Origin: Planctomycetota bacterium
GTDB lineage: Bacteria > Planctomycetota > UBA8108 > UBA1146
Reading direction: 5' to 3'
Assembly (NCBI GenBank): GCA_016776905.1
Contig: JADHSM010000001.1
Span: 109,743 to 173,742, forward strand
Length of the DNA: 64,000 nucleotides
Numbering within the stretch: position 1 is the first letter of the stretch; each line of letters opens with the position of its first letter. Under the pieces are notes generated by a model. The model did no database searches. It had not been told where the DNA came from and worked only from the letters and a program-made list of their open reading frames with translations. This document shows positions 1 to 9,533 of the stretch, in pieces. Position numbers and translations under genes: made by a program.

Positions 1-2
1 TG

Positions 3-185
3 ATCCGCGAATGTTTTAGGGATCAGGGAGTCGAAGTCATCTCCCTGAATGGAAGTCGTCGAAGTCTTGAGGAAAAATTCCTTGAGACCGTAAAAATGGC
101 AAGAAGTGATGGTGAAGTCACGGCTGGAGCTGAAGAGGGTGGACAACTTCCTTCCTTTCTCGGTGGAGAGGCCAAGGGCTGTTGA
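3..185 (+). CDS. ABC transporter ATP-binding protein, C-terminal end (cut by window edge)
   Basis: An open frame enters from the left edge and runs 60 codons to a TGA at 183-185. The tail has the short LEEKFLETV-like helix often seen at the C-terminus of ABC-2 type ATPases, followed by a polar end. Its stop overlaps the TTG start of the permease by four bases (TTGA), so the two are probably translated together. The Walker and signature motifs lie outside the window, so the family call rests on this helix and the neighbour. Confidence 0.55.
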   Translation: MRECFRDQGVEVISLNGSRRSLEEKFLETVKMARSDGEVTAGAEEGGQLPSFLGGEAKGC

Positions 186-1600
186 TCCCGTTCTTTCTGG
201 CCATTCTAGGGCTTCTGCTTCTGGTGCTTTTACTGCTCGCCTTCGATAAGTGGTGTCGAGTCGGTGGACCATTACTGGCATTGACCGGGGTATTGGTTGC
301 CGAAGTCTGGAGAAGACGCTTACTTCCTGTTTCAGGCGTGATCCTCATCGTCGGTCAGGTTTTTCTTCCTGTGATTCTGGGGGTTTCTCCAGCCGATGAA
401 GATGGTTTAAGAACTCTACTAGATTACGGCCAGGGTTGGATCGCTCTGGTTCTTCTTTTGGTCACGATGATGATGTCATGTGCCAGCCTCTCGGATGAGC
501 GGGAGAGTGGACGATTGGGTTTCATGTCACTGAGACCTGGAATGGAACTTCGCTGGTTGCCAGGAAAGTGGGCCGGCGTTATTGGCGCCGTGCTTGTGAT
601 GCTGATTCCAGCAACGACAGTTCTGTATCTTCAAGTTTCGTTGGAAAGTCCAGAGGCTGGAAATCGACGAGCGAAGTTACCGATCACGGCTCTTCAATTT
701 GAGGTGACAGAGGAAGATATTGATTCCTTCCTATTATTCAAGCTGGAAGAAAGTCCGCTGGAATGGGGACTTCAATCCCCAGAAGAAAGTCGCCGAAGAG
801 CGAAAAGGTATCTGGAGAGACAGGCGCGTTCTATTTCTAAAGGCGGGAAATCCTATCTCGACTTTGACCTTCCACCGACTCAGGAAAAATCAGTCCAGTT
901 ATCTTTAAGGCCGGCAATGGGTAAAGCTCATCGATCACGAGTTGCTAGGCTAGGCGTCAAGGTGGGTGACTATTCCCAAGAAATCCTCGTCACGAATGGC
1001 AAGCGTGTCACCGTAGATATTCCGCTGAAAGAATCGGGCTCAAATCAAGTGCAGGTGGAGCTTGAGTTCGCTGGAGCTGTCGCTGAAGAGGTGAATATTC
1101 CTGCCATTTACTGGATCGATGATGATTCCGTACAATTGAAAGTGACGAGAGGTAGCTTCTTCGGTTCGTTAGCTCGATCCCAGGCTTTACTTCTTATTCG
1201 TTGTGCATTTATCTCTGCGTTGTCTTTGTGTGTGTCCACTTTCTTGGGGTTTCCGGTCGCCATCCTTTTTGGAATCTGCTTTCTCATCGCTGCTTCAGGT
1301 GGGGGATTCGCGGGAGCATTCGAGGACGAGGGAGCATCTGTAATGGTGGACCCTCGTCAGGAGACTACGGCAAGGTATTTGATCGATAGATTGGCTGCGG
1401 CTGGAAGTCAAATCGTGAGTGGTTTAAAGGCATGGGCAAACAGCAACACTTCCGAAATTGTATCTGCAGGTGAGTTTGTTTCATGGACTCGATTAGGGCG
1501 TGGATTATTTATCATTGGTGGACTTTGGTCGGGGTTGGCACTTGTTGCCGGAACTCTCGTCATCCGAAGAACTGAGCATGCAACGGGAGATAACCGATGA
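182..1600 (+). CDS. ABC-2 type transporter permease with large soluble insert
   Basis: A 472-residue membrane protein. Hydrophobic segments lie near residues 2-20, 28-45, 50-70, 84-105 and 130-150. A soluble insert of about 170 residues follows, then a long hydrophobic region near 330-378 and a last helix near 440-462. The LSDERESGRL stretch after the fourth segment resembles the cytoplasmic loop of ABC-2 permeases that contacts the ATPase. The start is TTG, overlapping the upstream stop. The substrate is unknown. The insert shows no catalytic motif and may sit outside the membrane. It probably forms an exporter with the cut gene before it. Confidence 0.8.
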   Translation: MIPFFLAILGLLLLVLLLLAFDKWCRVGGPLLALTGVLVAEVWRRRLLPVSGVILIVGQVFLPVILGVSPADEDGLRTLLDYGQGWIALVLLLVTMMMSCASLSDERESGRLGFMSLRPGMELRWLPGKWAGVIGAVLVMLIPATTVLYLQVSLESPEAGNRRAKLPITALQFEVTEEDIDSFLLFKLEESPLEWGLQSPEESRRRAKRYLERQARSISKGGKSYLDFDLPPTQEKSVQLSLRPAMGKAHRSRVARLGVKVGDYSQEILVTNGKRVTVDIPLKESGSNQVQVELEFAGAVAEEVNIPAIYWIDDDSVQLKVTRGSFFGSLARSQALLLIRCAFISALSLCVSTFLGFPVAILFGICFLIAASGGGFAGAFEDEGASVMVDPRQETTARYLIDRLAAAGSQIVSGLKAWANSNTSEIVSAGEFVSWTRLGRGLFIIGGLWSGLALVAGTLVIRRTEHATGDNR

Positions 1601-3264
1601 GGTATCAAGAAGTTCTCCTGCCATTGATCTTGTCCACTCTTCTGTTCGCTGCTGCGGCATGGGTCACTGTCCCGCTTGATCAGCAGTATGAAGAGGATCG
1701 ACTGGCTCTGCCGGCGACAGTGTCGGCGGGTGTCCCGGCGGATGTCTTGTTGTTGCAGCAGACCCTGGGTGCATTTCGTGGTTGGGCTATCGATGCCCTT
1801 TGGCTGAAAGCTCTTCAGCGCAGAGATCAGGGGCAACTGCACGAATCGATGGAACTCTCCCGTTGGATCCTGAAATTACAACCTTACTTCCCGCGGGTAT
1901 GGAACTTTCAATCTTGGTTATTGGCTTTTGAGTTGGCCCTCGATACTCGGGATCCCGCTGAGCGCTGGACTTGGGTGAAAGAATCGGTCGATTTACTCCG
2001 AGGACCGGGTCTTCGAGCGAACCCTCGAAGTAGTGAGATTCACGACCAACTGTCCTACTTGTTCTGGTTCAAAATTGGTGGAGTCCAAGATGATGCTTCT
2101 CCATTTTTTAGACAAAGATTATTCCAAGAATGGGATCGAATCTTAGGTAAGGAATCAGGGAACAAAATAGAAGTAGTAAATACGCTTCAACGATTCAGCG
2201 ACCTTCTGAAGACTCCAGATTGGCAACGGGGTTTAACGATTGAAGAAAAAGAACTCTTGGGCTTCGAGAATAGTTCTGAGGAAGGCCCTTACGAAGTTCT
2301 TGTGCAAGTGCTCTCGGTGTTGGACCAAGATCGAATCACCACGGAACAGGCTGAGTTATTGGATCGGTTGCGTTGCAGAGTCATCGTCGAAGCGATGAAT
2401 ATGAGCCCCCGATTAATGCTACAGTTGAATCAGTGGATGGGACCCATCGACTGGAGGGTTCCTGCTGCTCATGCCGTATATTGGGGTGTTCAGGGTGAGC
2501 TTCGAAGAGAGACCGGTGAGATCGATGTTGACCTGACTCAGGATCTGCTCGCAGACGTACTTCTTTCCAATCATGTCCGGATTGGACTGCAGCAACTTAT
2601 TCTTCAAGGTCGACCTGTATTGAACCGAAGTACTGGTGAGTTGTTGACGATTGGTCCACTCCCTGAATTTCTTCCTGTGTATCTTCGAGCGCTCGAGGAA
2701 TTGGGGAATGGCCAGCAGATTCCGGATCAGTTCCTTGGCAGAACGAAGGAATTGATGGGGGATACCGCTCTAAAAGCTTGGCTTCTGGAAGAGGATTCCT
2801 TATCGGAGGAGATTTTAGCACGATTGCTGAGGCTTGAAGGAGCCTCAGAAGAGAAGGTCCTGCAAGAATCGATCAGGCCGCTTGTGGACAGATTGGCCCA
2901 GTTAGTGCTCCAGAAACTTGAGCCGGACGAGGCGTTGAAAGAGATCACCATCCCATTACAAGCCAGTACTCTCGTGGCAGCAGCAGGGGGGGGAGTGATC
3001 AGTGAGGCGAGGCGCGGTCAGCAACTGGTCGAAACTTTGGAAAAGTCGCTAGATCAGCGTGAACGTAGATCAAACCGCTATTTTTCCTTTATTCTGGCTC
3101 TGAGAAGTCCAAGAGCGAGTGCTCCCCTGACAGTAAAGAGCAGAATATGGCAAACTTTGTCAGAGGAACTGAGACAAGAGATCGATGATGCTACTCGCAG
3201 CGTCCTCAGAGAAGATGCTCGATTGAATGATGTCGAAGCAGAGATTTCTTTTCCGGGACTTTGA
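1597..3264 (+). CDS. Large exported or membrane-anchored protein of unknown function
   Basis: A 555-residue protein starting with ATG inside the permease stop (ATGA overlap). Residues 8-27 form one hydrophobic segment after a short N-terminus, consistent with a signal anchor or signal peptide. Residues 55-160 are helical with TPR-like spacing of aromatic and small residues (WLKALQRRDQGQLHESMEL, then a run rich in Trp). The rest is helical and acidic, without a catalytic motif I recognise. Coupling to the ABC permease suggests a periplasmic or membrane accessory to that transporter; this is inference. Confidence 0.75.
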   Translation: MRYQEVLLPLILSTLLFAAAAWVTVPLDQQYEEDRLALPATVSAGVPADVLLLQQTLGAFRGWAIDALWLKALQRRDQGQLHESMELSRWILKLQPYFPRVWNFQSWLLAFELALDTRDPAERWTWVKESVDLLRGPGLRANPRSSEIHDQLSYLFWFKIGGVQDDASPFFRQRLFQEWDRILGKESGNKIEVVNTLQRFSDLLKTPDWQRGLTIEEKELLGFENSSEEGPYEVLVQVLSVLDQDRITTEQAELLDRLRCRVIVEAMNMSPRLMLQLNQWMGPIDWRVPAAHAVYWGVQGELRRETGEIDVDLTQDLLADVLLSNHVRIGLQQLILQGRPVLNRSTGELLTIGPLPEFLPVYLRALEELGNGQQIPDQFLGRTKELMGDTALKAWLLEEDSLSEEILARLLRLEGASEEKVLQESIRPLVDRLAQLVLQKLEPDEALKEITIPLQASTLVAAAGGGVISEARRGQQLVETLEKSLDQRERRSNRYFSFILALRSPRASAPLTVKSRIWQTLSEELRQEIDDATRSVLREDARLNDVEAEISFPGL

Positions 3265-3298
3265 AATGATGAACTCGAACTCCAGCAGGAGGATTGAT

Positions 3299-4360
3299 AT
3301 GCGCGATAAGATTCAAAATATGCCTAAGGTACAGTTGCATGATCATCTCGATGGTGGACTTCGCCCGGAAACAATCATCGAATTGGCGGACGAAAGAGGG
3401 ATTGATATTCCTGCTTCAGACGCCGTTGAATTAGGGGAGTGGTTTTACCGAGGAGCCGCCCAAGGAGATCTTCCTAGATATTTGGAAGGTTTTGCAGTGA
3501 CAACCGGTGTCATGCAAGACGTTTCCGCATTGAAGCGAATCGCAAAAGAGCATGTGGAAGGCCTCGCTCGTGTCGGGGTTGTCTACGGTGAAATCCGATT
3601 TGCTCCAGTTCTTCATACCTTTGAGGGATTAACGATGGAGGAAGTTCTTGAAGCTGTCCTCGATGGGATTTCCGAGGGGAGTCGTGAAACTGGAGTGATC
3701 GCTAGAATAATAGTCTGCTCTCTCCGTCATATGGATCCGAAGATTTCATTGGATTCAGCGAAAGTGGCTGTTCAATTTCGGGATAGGGGTGTCGTTGGAT
3801 TCGATCTCGCTGGAGACGAGTCTGGGCATCCACCTGCAGATCATATCGAAGCTTTTCAGTTTCTGAGAAAGAGCAATTTTAACATCACGATTCATGCGGG
3901 AGAGGCGTTTGGTCTTTCATCCATTTGGCAGGCCATCCAACATTGTGGCGCACATCGCATCGGCCACGCGACTCGCCTGGTAGAAGACGATACGGTTCCG
4001 GGGGATCACAGGGGAACTTTGGGGGAGTACATTCTTGACCATCGTATTCCACTCGAGATGTGCCTCTCCTCGAATTTGCACACAGGTGCAGTGACGGATC
4101 TCAAAAACCACCCCTTCCCTCGTTATTTGAAAGAGGGATATCGGGTCGCATTGAATGTCGACAACACGCTGATGTCGAAAACTGATTTGACCCGTGAGTG
4201 GGAACTGGCTCATGATCTGTTTTCTTTGGGCATTGACGATTTTGAGCGTATCGCCATCAATGCCGTCAAGGGTGCGTTTTGCGAGCATTCTCTCCGTAGG
4301 GAACTGATTCAGGACGTGATTGTTCCCGGATTTGCAAGAGTTCGGGGCGAGGCGAGTTGA
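3299..4360 (+). CDS. add: Adenosine deaminase
   Basis: A 353-residue amidohydrolase-fold enzyme that deaminates adenosine to inosine in purine salvage. The zinc ligands and catalytic residues are visible: HDH at residues 14-16, HAGEA from His199, RIGHAT, CLSSN, and Asp288 in NVDN. The usual DD pair is DN here, a variant I associate with the actinobacterial-type branch, so it is probably active. The frame is open further upstream, but ATG 3299 has AGGAGG at 3287-3292 with ideal spacing. That leaves a 34-base gap after the previous gene. Purine nucleoside phosphorylase (61910-62809) would act on its inosine product. Confidence 0.9.
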   Translation: MRDKIQNMPKVQLHDHLDGGLRPETIIELADERGIDIPASDAVELGEWFYRGAAQGDLPRYLEGFAVTTGVMQDVSALKRIAKEHVEGLARVGVVYGEIRFAPVLHTFEGLTMEEVLEAVLDGISEGSRETGVIARIIVCSLRHMDPKISLDSAKVAVQFRDRGVVGFDLAGDESGHPPADHIEAFQFLRKSNFNITIHAGEAFGLSSIWQAIQHCGAHRIGHATRLVEDDTVPGDHRGTLGEYILDHRIPLEMCLSSNLHTGAVTDLKNHPFPRYLKEGYRVALNVDNTLMSKTDLTREWELAHDLFSLGIDDFERIAINAVKGAFCEHSLRRELIQDVIVPGFARVRGEAS

Positions 4361-4671
4361 ACAGACTCCCGATATCGTAAATAATAACTTTCCCGAATGG
4401 GGCCGCCTGCATCTTTGGGGCTTTTAACCACAACAAGAAATTGTTGGGTTACAGTCTTCATTGAAAAAGTGATCAGTAGCAATATTGATCTCTGAACCCG
4501 CGTTTCTGCAAGTAGGTAGCATTCATTAATAGGAATCCTGAATCGAACGAATTCCTGCGGGTGTGTTGTTGTGTGAATGACCGGGGTATCCCAACCCGTT
4601 GAGTTCACTCCCGAAAAAAAACATGGGCCATCTTAAAGATTGGCCAGTAAACCGAGCACAGGAGATTGCGC
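4361..4671. other. Intergenic region with a hairpin
   Basis: About 310 bases without a convincing gene. A hairpin at 4426-4450 has ten base pairs, a single bulged A and a GAAA tetraloop. No T-run follows on either strand, so it is not a clear terminator. The open frame on the opposite strand (4309-4608) has no ribosome site and no protein-like composition. A good ribosome site (AGGAG, 4660-4664) precedes the next gene. Confidence 0.5.
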
Positions 4672-6675
4672 ATGTCCGATCTGATCGATCGTCTCAAACA
4701 GCGAAAAGTGACCAAGCGCTCTGCAAAAGTTTCCCTTGAGGGAAGAGTTTTGTATTTGGTCGATGATGCTGACGCTATTCAGCGTCAACTTCAAGGTGAA
4801 GATTTGAGTCCCCAGCATGGCTTGGACTACCGGGACAATATCTCCACAGACGAAATGACTCCGGCATATGTTTGTTACTACCACGACGAAACATTAGGTG
4901 AATTCCCTTATGTGGGATATTCCGCAGGGGGCGAGTTTCCCTTCACTAGAAATTCAGTGAAGGAAGGCGGATTCGCAGCCAGTGTCAGTGGTAAGCGTCG
5001 AGGAAAAGGTTCAAGCCGAGAAGCTTCTCCGTATGCAGAACTTTGTGCCGGGATTCATCTCGTCTTTGCAGAAAACATAGAACGTATTTATCAGCAAAAT
5101 TGTCACAACCTCGGATTGCTGACGTGTACGGATTTGTCTGTTCTTGACAGATTGCTAGAGGGCGAAGTCGTCAGTTTGGACGATTTCACTATCGGCAAAG
5201 ATCCAGTGACGACTCAAATCATTGAGTGGGGTGGACTCTTCGAGTTCAATTTGGCCAGAGTTCAAGGCCAAGTCGACTTGCCAGGGCCAAAGCTGTCCGA
5301 TGGGCCGCAGACAATTACGCAAAAGATATTCGCTAGCCACCGGGTCATTGATTCTTCGACCTATGAAGTAGGTGCGAAGAGTGCCGTTGTGGGGGATGCG
5401 GGTTTCTTTGCGACTGATTTGAGATTCAGTCACGAGTACGTCACTCCCATGGCAGCGACGTTCTTTGAGGAGAAAGTTGGCAAGGGTGAGCCTCTGAATG
5501 ATCCCGAGTCCATTATTTTGTTCCGAGATCATCTGACATTTCTTGAGCAAGCGATGACCCCTGAAAGAAAAAAGATGGGGCTCCTCAATACGGCACAACA
5601 GCTCAAGATTAAGCAAGAGCAGTTTGCTGAGACCTACGATCTCACTCTCCATGGAGAAACTGAGCACGGTGGGTCTGAAGCGATTTGCCATTCAAAGATG
5701 CTTCAGGACTATGCTTTGCCAGGGCACTTGATCATTGGAAGTGATTCCCACACACCGCACTCCGGAGCGATCGGTTGCGTGGCCTTTGGAGTCGGAACCA
5801 CTGCCATCTTTAATTCCTGGATTACCAGAGACGTTTATTCGCTCGTGCCAGAGTCGGTGAGAGTCGAAGTCAAAGGAAAGCGTCCCGATGGTGTGACAGC
5901 GAAAGACATGATGTTGGCAATACTCAGAACGCCTTATGTGGCGGATGGTCATGCTATCGGAAAGATGGTGGAGTATTGCGGTGAAGCTGTTAAAGAACTC
6001 TCCATCGACGAGAGAGCGACGATGACAAACATGGCTGCAGAAGTCGGTGCGTTCAGTGGCATCGTCGTTCCCGATGAGAAGGCCGCAGAGTTCATGGTCA
6101 ATGAACGGGGGATGGATCCGGCGAAAGCGAAGGCCTATTGTGAAGGGCTGGAGAGTGACCCCGGATCTGAATATTGCCATGAGATCATTATCGATGCTGA
6201 AGCCCTAGAACCCCTCGTGGCTCTCCCTGGTGATCCCGGGAATGGTCTTGAGATATCGAAACTTGAAGCTGATGTTCGTATCGATATCGCCTATGGGGGC
6301 TCCTGTACTGCAGGGAAAAAAGAAGACATGGATATGTACGCTGAAGTTCTCATAGCAGGACTTGAGCGCGGTGAACGAGTGGCTGAAGACGTGGAATTCT
6401 GGATTCAGTTCGGATCCCAAGAGGTGAAAGAATACTGCAGGGAAAAAGGATATCTGGAGGTCTTCGAAAAAGCGGGGGCACAGGTCATCGAGCCATCTTG
6501 CGGTGCATGTATTAATGCGGGACCTGGAATCAGTCGATCACCGGACCAAGTCAGTGTGAGCGCGATCAATCGTAACTTCCCAGGCAGATCTGGTCCTGGT
6601 CAAATGTATCTCGCAAGTCCACTGACGGTTGCTGCCAGCGCTTTGGCGGGAAAGATTGTTGCTTACGACGGTTAA
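4672..6675 (+). CDS. Aconitase-family hydratase with N-terminal swivel domain
   Basis: A 667-residue enzyme of the aconitase/isopropylmalate dehydratase superfamily. The swivel (small-subunit) domain comes first, roughly residues 1-150, with the substrate-binding GKGSSRE loop. The catalytic domains with the iron-sulfur site follow: SDSHTPHSGAIG, then Cys545 in GGSCTAG and Cys610/Cys613 in CGAC, the three expected [4Fe-4S] ligands. ATG 4672 is chosen over an in-frame TTG at 4666 because AGGAG lies seven bases before it. The swivel-first order recalls AcnB, but the AcnB HEAT-like domain is absent. Aconitate hydratase is the likeliest role; another 2-hydroxyacid dehydratase cannot be excluded. 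Confidence 0.85.
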   Translation: MSDLIDRLKQRKVTKRSAKVSLEGRVLYLVDDADAIQRQLQGEDLSPQHGLDYRDNISTDEMTPAYVCYYHDETLGEFPYVGYSAGGEFPFTRNSVKEGGFAASVSGKRRGKGSSREASPYAELCAGIHLVFAENIERIYQQNCHNLGLLTCTDLSVLDRLLEGEVVSLDDFTIGKDPVTTQIIEWGGLFEFNLARVQGQVDLPGPKLSDGPQTITQKIFASHRVIDSSTYEVGAKSAVVGDAGFFATDLRFSHEYVTPMAATFFEEKVGKGEPLNDPESIILFRDHLTFLEQAMTPERKKMGLLNTAQQLKIKQEQFAETYDLTLHGETEHGGSEAICHSKMLQDYALPGHLIIGSDSHTPHSGAIGCVAFGVGTTAIFNSWITRDVYSLVPESVRVEVKGKRPDGVTAKDMMLAILRTPYVADGHAIGKMVEYCGEAVKELSIDERATMTNMAAEVGAFSGIVVPDEKAAEFMVNERGMDPAKAKAYCEGLESDPGSEYCHEIIIDAEALEPLVALPGDPGNGLEISKLEADVRIDIAYGGSCTAGKKEDMDMYAEVLIAGLERGERVAEDVEFWIQFGSQEVKEYCREKGYLEVFEKAGAQVIEPSCGACINAGPGISRSPDQVSVSAINRNFPGRSGPGQMYLASPLTVAASALAGKIVAYDG

Positions 6676-7091
6676 TCTCTTGTGATTCCTGCGACCCGGG
6701 CCAATCGGGTACGCTCGGAAACAAGATCTCGGAGTGGTGAAACCAGATCTAAGTAGGTCTGTCCTTCCACTCGAGTCGTTGGCAAGAAATGATCGCTATC
6801 TCCTGCGCTTTCTTCTGCACTGTTGCTTGTTGCTAGCCATTGACCGACAACCGGGAAACACCGTGGATCAGGACAAGGGAAATCCTCGTCGAGAGGACTC
6901 CACCACAGTTCACCTCTCCGAAGAACCTCGGAAGTGATTTCAAGAGTCTTGGAATCCCATTCAAAATTTGAGGCATCATGCAAGAGACGTCGGATCAAGG
7001 GTTCTGATCTTTGAATGATTCGGGTTTCGATACTTCGAATCTGTTCGAGTGCCAGCATACGCTCGCGTAGCGGGGGGCTCTCATCTGCCAT
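6672..7091 (-). CDS. Small hypothetical protein
   Basis: A 139-residue frame on the minus strand, overlapping the aconitase stop by four bases and ending its 5' side 40 bases from the divergent DUF72 gene. The composition is protein-like: helical N-terminus, a Trp/Pro/Cys-rich middle (GELWWSPLDEDFPCPDPRC) and an acidic tail. It fills an interval that would otherwise be empty, which favours a real gene. I recognise no family and see no signal peptide. Confidence 0.55.
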   Translation of the reverse strand: MADESPPLRERMLALEQIRSIETRIIQRSEPLIRRLLHDASNFEWDSKTLEITSEVLRRGELWWSPLDEDFPCPDPRCFPVVGQWLATSNSAEESAGDSDHFLPTTRVEGQTYLDLVSPLRDLVSERTRLARVAGITRD

Positions 7092-7131
7092 GCCGTAGTC
7101 CTTTCCGCTTCGTTGGGAGAAGGGTGTTTTT

Positions 7132-7965
7132 ATGAATCAAGGACAATCCCAAATCCGACTTGGTACTTCTTCATGGTCAGAGAAGAGTTGGAGGGGTGTT
7201 TTTTATCCCGACAATCTTCAACCCGCTGACTTTATTCAACACTACTCTCGAGTATATGACACGGTAGAAATTGATTCGACTTTTTATGCCATCCCCCGGG
7301 AATCAACCGTGAAGGGGTGGCGTAGGAAGACTCCTGATCACTTTACCTTTTCAGCCAAGGTGCCCCGTATCGTGACTCATGACAAAGTTCTTATTGAGGC
7401 TGAAGAAGAGATGGAAATATTCGTGGAGACGATGCAATGGTTAGGAGACAAACTTGGGCTTCTTCTTTTACAATTTCCATACTTCAATAAAAAAGCATTT
7501 AGTGACAAAAGGGAGTTCCTCGATCGACTGGCGAACTTTTTACCCCGATTCTCAGGGGAAGTGAAGCTTGTAGTTGAGCTTCGTAATAAGAACTGGATTC
7601 AACCTGAGGTTTCACGACTGATCGAATCGATGGGAGCCTCGCTCGCTTGGGTTGATCAAGCATGGATGCCTGATCCTGAAGAGTGGCTGGAAAGATTAGG
7701 ATCTCCGTCAGGGCAAATAGGCTATTTCAGATTCCTGGGTGACCACAAGGCACTGGATGCCATGACCGATACATGGGATCGACAGGTTTTGGATCCCCGT
7801 GAAAAACTAAAGAGATGGATTGAACCTATGAATAAATTTCTTCAAGCAGGAGGAGATGTCTATGGGTACTTCAATAATCACTATGCGGGTCATGCCCCTG
7901 CTACTCTGGAAGATTTCCGAGACCTTTGGGGGCAGGATCACTCGTCTTCGTCGTCAAGTGTGTAA
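7132..7965 (+). CDS. yecE: DUF72 (YecE-type) TIM-barrel protein
   Basis: A 277-residue protein matching the DUF72 family along its length: the N-terminal GTSSW motif, the EIDSTFYAIP segment, FSAKVPR, LLLQFP, VVELRN and a C-terminal YGYFNNHYAGHAP. The family has a TIM-barrel fold and no settled biochemical role. A serine-rich tail (SSSSS) ends the protein, and its last 28 bases overlap the 3' end of the convergent pyruvate kinase gene. Confidence 0.88.
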   Translation: MNQGQSQIRLGTSSWSEKSWRGVFYPDNLQPADFIQHYSRVYDTVEIDSTFYAIPRESTVKGWRRKTPDHFTFSAKVPRIVTHDKVLIEAEEEMEIFVETMQWLGDKLGLLLLQFPYFNKKAFSDKREFLDRLANFLPRFSGEVKLVVELRNKNWIQPEVSRLIESMGASLAWVDQAWMPDPEEWLERLGSPSGQIGYFRFLGDHKALDAMTDTWDRQVLDPREKLKRWIEPMNKFLQAGGDVYGYFNNHYAGHAPATLEDFRDLWGQDHSSSSSSV

Positions 7966-9416
7966 GTGGTTTCGAGCCCCGGCCATGAGCCTACACGGTA
8001 GACAAGCATGAGGTTTGTTTTCCCCATCTTGTAAGTAGGTGCACCCATCAACAAAACCAGTTTGTCCCCGGGGTGAGCGAGTCCGTCTTTTTGAAGAGTT
8101 TTGTCGAGTACCTCGATCAGCTCGTCCGTCGACCTTACCGGGCGGATTTTGTAGGGACGAACTCCCCAAACGAGGCTGAGGCGATTACGGACAGCCGGAT
8201 GGGTCGTGAACGCCATAATCGGACGTTCTGGGCGTCTTCTTGAGCAAAGAATGGCTGTAGATCCGGATTGAGTAAAGGCAACGAGTGCATGAGCTTCCAC
8301 ATGATGGGCCAATTGGCATGCTGCATCAGTGATCGCTTCAGGCGTGGAGTCGACGGATCGTTCTCTGCGTCTTCTTTGTGTCATGCGCCCGGAATTGTTC
8401 TCCGTATAAGAAATCACGTCTGACATCATTTGAACGGACTCAATCGGATACTGTCCGATTGCGGTTTCTGAAGAGAGCATGACAGCATCTGTTCCGTCGA
8501 GAACGGCATTGGCGACATCACTGGCTTCGGCGCGGGTCGGACGAGGATTGTGAGTCATGCTGTCGAGCATCTGGGTTGCGGTGATAGTGGGTTTCCCCAG
8601 TCTCAATCCTTCAGAGATGATCTGCTTTTGAATCAGGGGGACTTGTTGTGGGGGCATCTCGACTCCGAGATCCCCTCTCGCCACCATGACACCCCATGAC
8701 TTATGCATGATTTCAGTCAGATTTGTAACAGCTGCGGGCTTCTCAATTTTTGAGATCACGGGAATACTCGAATTCTCGCTATCGAGAATATCGAGCAACT
8801 TTTGTATGTCTGCGGATTTCCGAACAAAGGAGAGAGCTAAAAAATCAATACGCTTGGAAATGGCAAAAAGAGCATCTTCTTGATCTTTATCAGTGATTGC
8901 AGGAGCAGAGACTTTTGTTGAAGGAAGGTTGATGCCTTTGCGAGGATGAATCAACCCCGAGTTCAATGCTTTGGCTCTGACGAGGCCTTTGGAAACATGA
9001 GTCGTTTCCAACGCGATATTTCCATCGTCGATCAGTATCGGTTCTCCGACTTGGATGTCTTGGTCAAGAAGATCATAGTCACTTCCGATCTCGCCCTTTT
9101 CTGGGGGGCGATTGACTGCGAAAGCAATTTCAGTCCCGACCTGAACAGAGTGGGGCTCACCAGAGAAATCGGACACTCTGATTTTCGGACCTTGTAGGTC
9201 GTATAAAATCCCGAGTGGCTTGCCTACGCGCTTGGCAACTTCACGAACCATATCGATCGTTGCGCTGTCTCTCTCATGTGCTCCATGAGAGGCGTTGATC
9301 CGAATAACGTCGAGTCCGGACTCCACCATGCGGGCGAGAATTTCCGGATCGGAAGATGCAGGACCCAGAGTGGCAACGATTTTTGTTTGGCGTAGTGGCT
9401 GGGCATTATTTGTCAT
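7938..9416 (-). CDS. pyk: Pyruvate kinase
   Basis: A 492-residue glycolytic enzyme converting phosphoenolpyruvate and ADP to pyruvate and ATP. Signature segments are all present: KIVATLGPAS near the N-terminus, RINASHG, DLQGPKIR, the active-site KIEKP, ARGDLGVEMP and TATQMLDSM followed by NPRPTRAEASDVANA. The C-terminal allosteric-type domain is present and ends in an acidic tail. RINASHG carries Ala where RxNFSHG is more usual. The gene has no close operon partner, and the upstream dockerin gene is closed by its own terminator. Confidence 0.96.
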   Translation of the reverse strand: MTNNAQPLRQTKIVATLGPASSDPEILARMVESGLDVIRINASHGAHERDSATIDMVREVAKRVGKPLGILYDLQGPKIRVSDFSGEPHSVQVGTEIAFAVNRPPEKGEIGSDYDLLDQDIQVGEPILIDDGNIALETTHVSKGLVRAKALNSGLIHPRKGINLPSTKVSAPAITDKDQEDALFAISKRIDFLALSFVRKSADIQKLLDILDSENSSIPVISKIEKPAAVTNLTEIMHKSWGVMVARGDLGVEMPPQQVPLIQKQIISEGLRLGKPTITATQMLDSMTHNPRPTRAEASDVANAVLDGTDAVMLSSETAIGQYPIESVQMMSDVISYTENNSGRMTQRRRRERSVDSTPEAITDAACQLAHHVEAHALVAFTQSGSTAILCSRRRPERPIMAFTTHPAVRNRLSLVWGVRPYKIRPVRSTDELIEVLDKTLQKDGLAHPGDKLVLLMGAPTYKMGKTNLMLVYRVGSWPGLETTYTLDDEDE

Positions 9417-9465
9417 GTCTTGAGTGTCCTGAATCGTAGCCCGGGTGTAAAGGGAACCTCTGAGG

Positions 9466-9506
9466 TAAAGAAAAGAACCCGAGATCGTTACGATCTCCGG
9501 GTTCTT
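9466..9506 (-). terminator. Rho-independent terminator of the dockerin gene
   Basis: Read on the minus strand, a 15-bp stem (arms 9473-9487 and 9491-9506, one bulged base, loop of three) is followed by TTCTTTA. It lies 28 bases past the dockerin gene stop and before pyk, so it should separate the two transcripts. Confidence 0.85.
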
Positions 9507-9533
9507 ACTGGGAAAGGACTCAAATGATCACTA

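Noticed and set aside
1537..1552. TGGCAC...TTGC-like sigma-54 promoter
   Set aside because: Spacing between the two boxes is wrong and it lies inside a coding region.
4309..4608. 99-residue minus-strand frame in the ada-aconitase gap
   Set aside because: No ribosome site, no recognisable pattern, overlaps ada.
5155..6180. Two long minus-strand frames inside the aconitase gene
   Set aside because: Fully antisense to a well supported gene; no start context.
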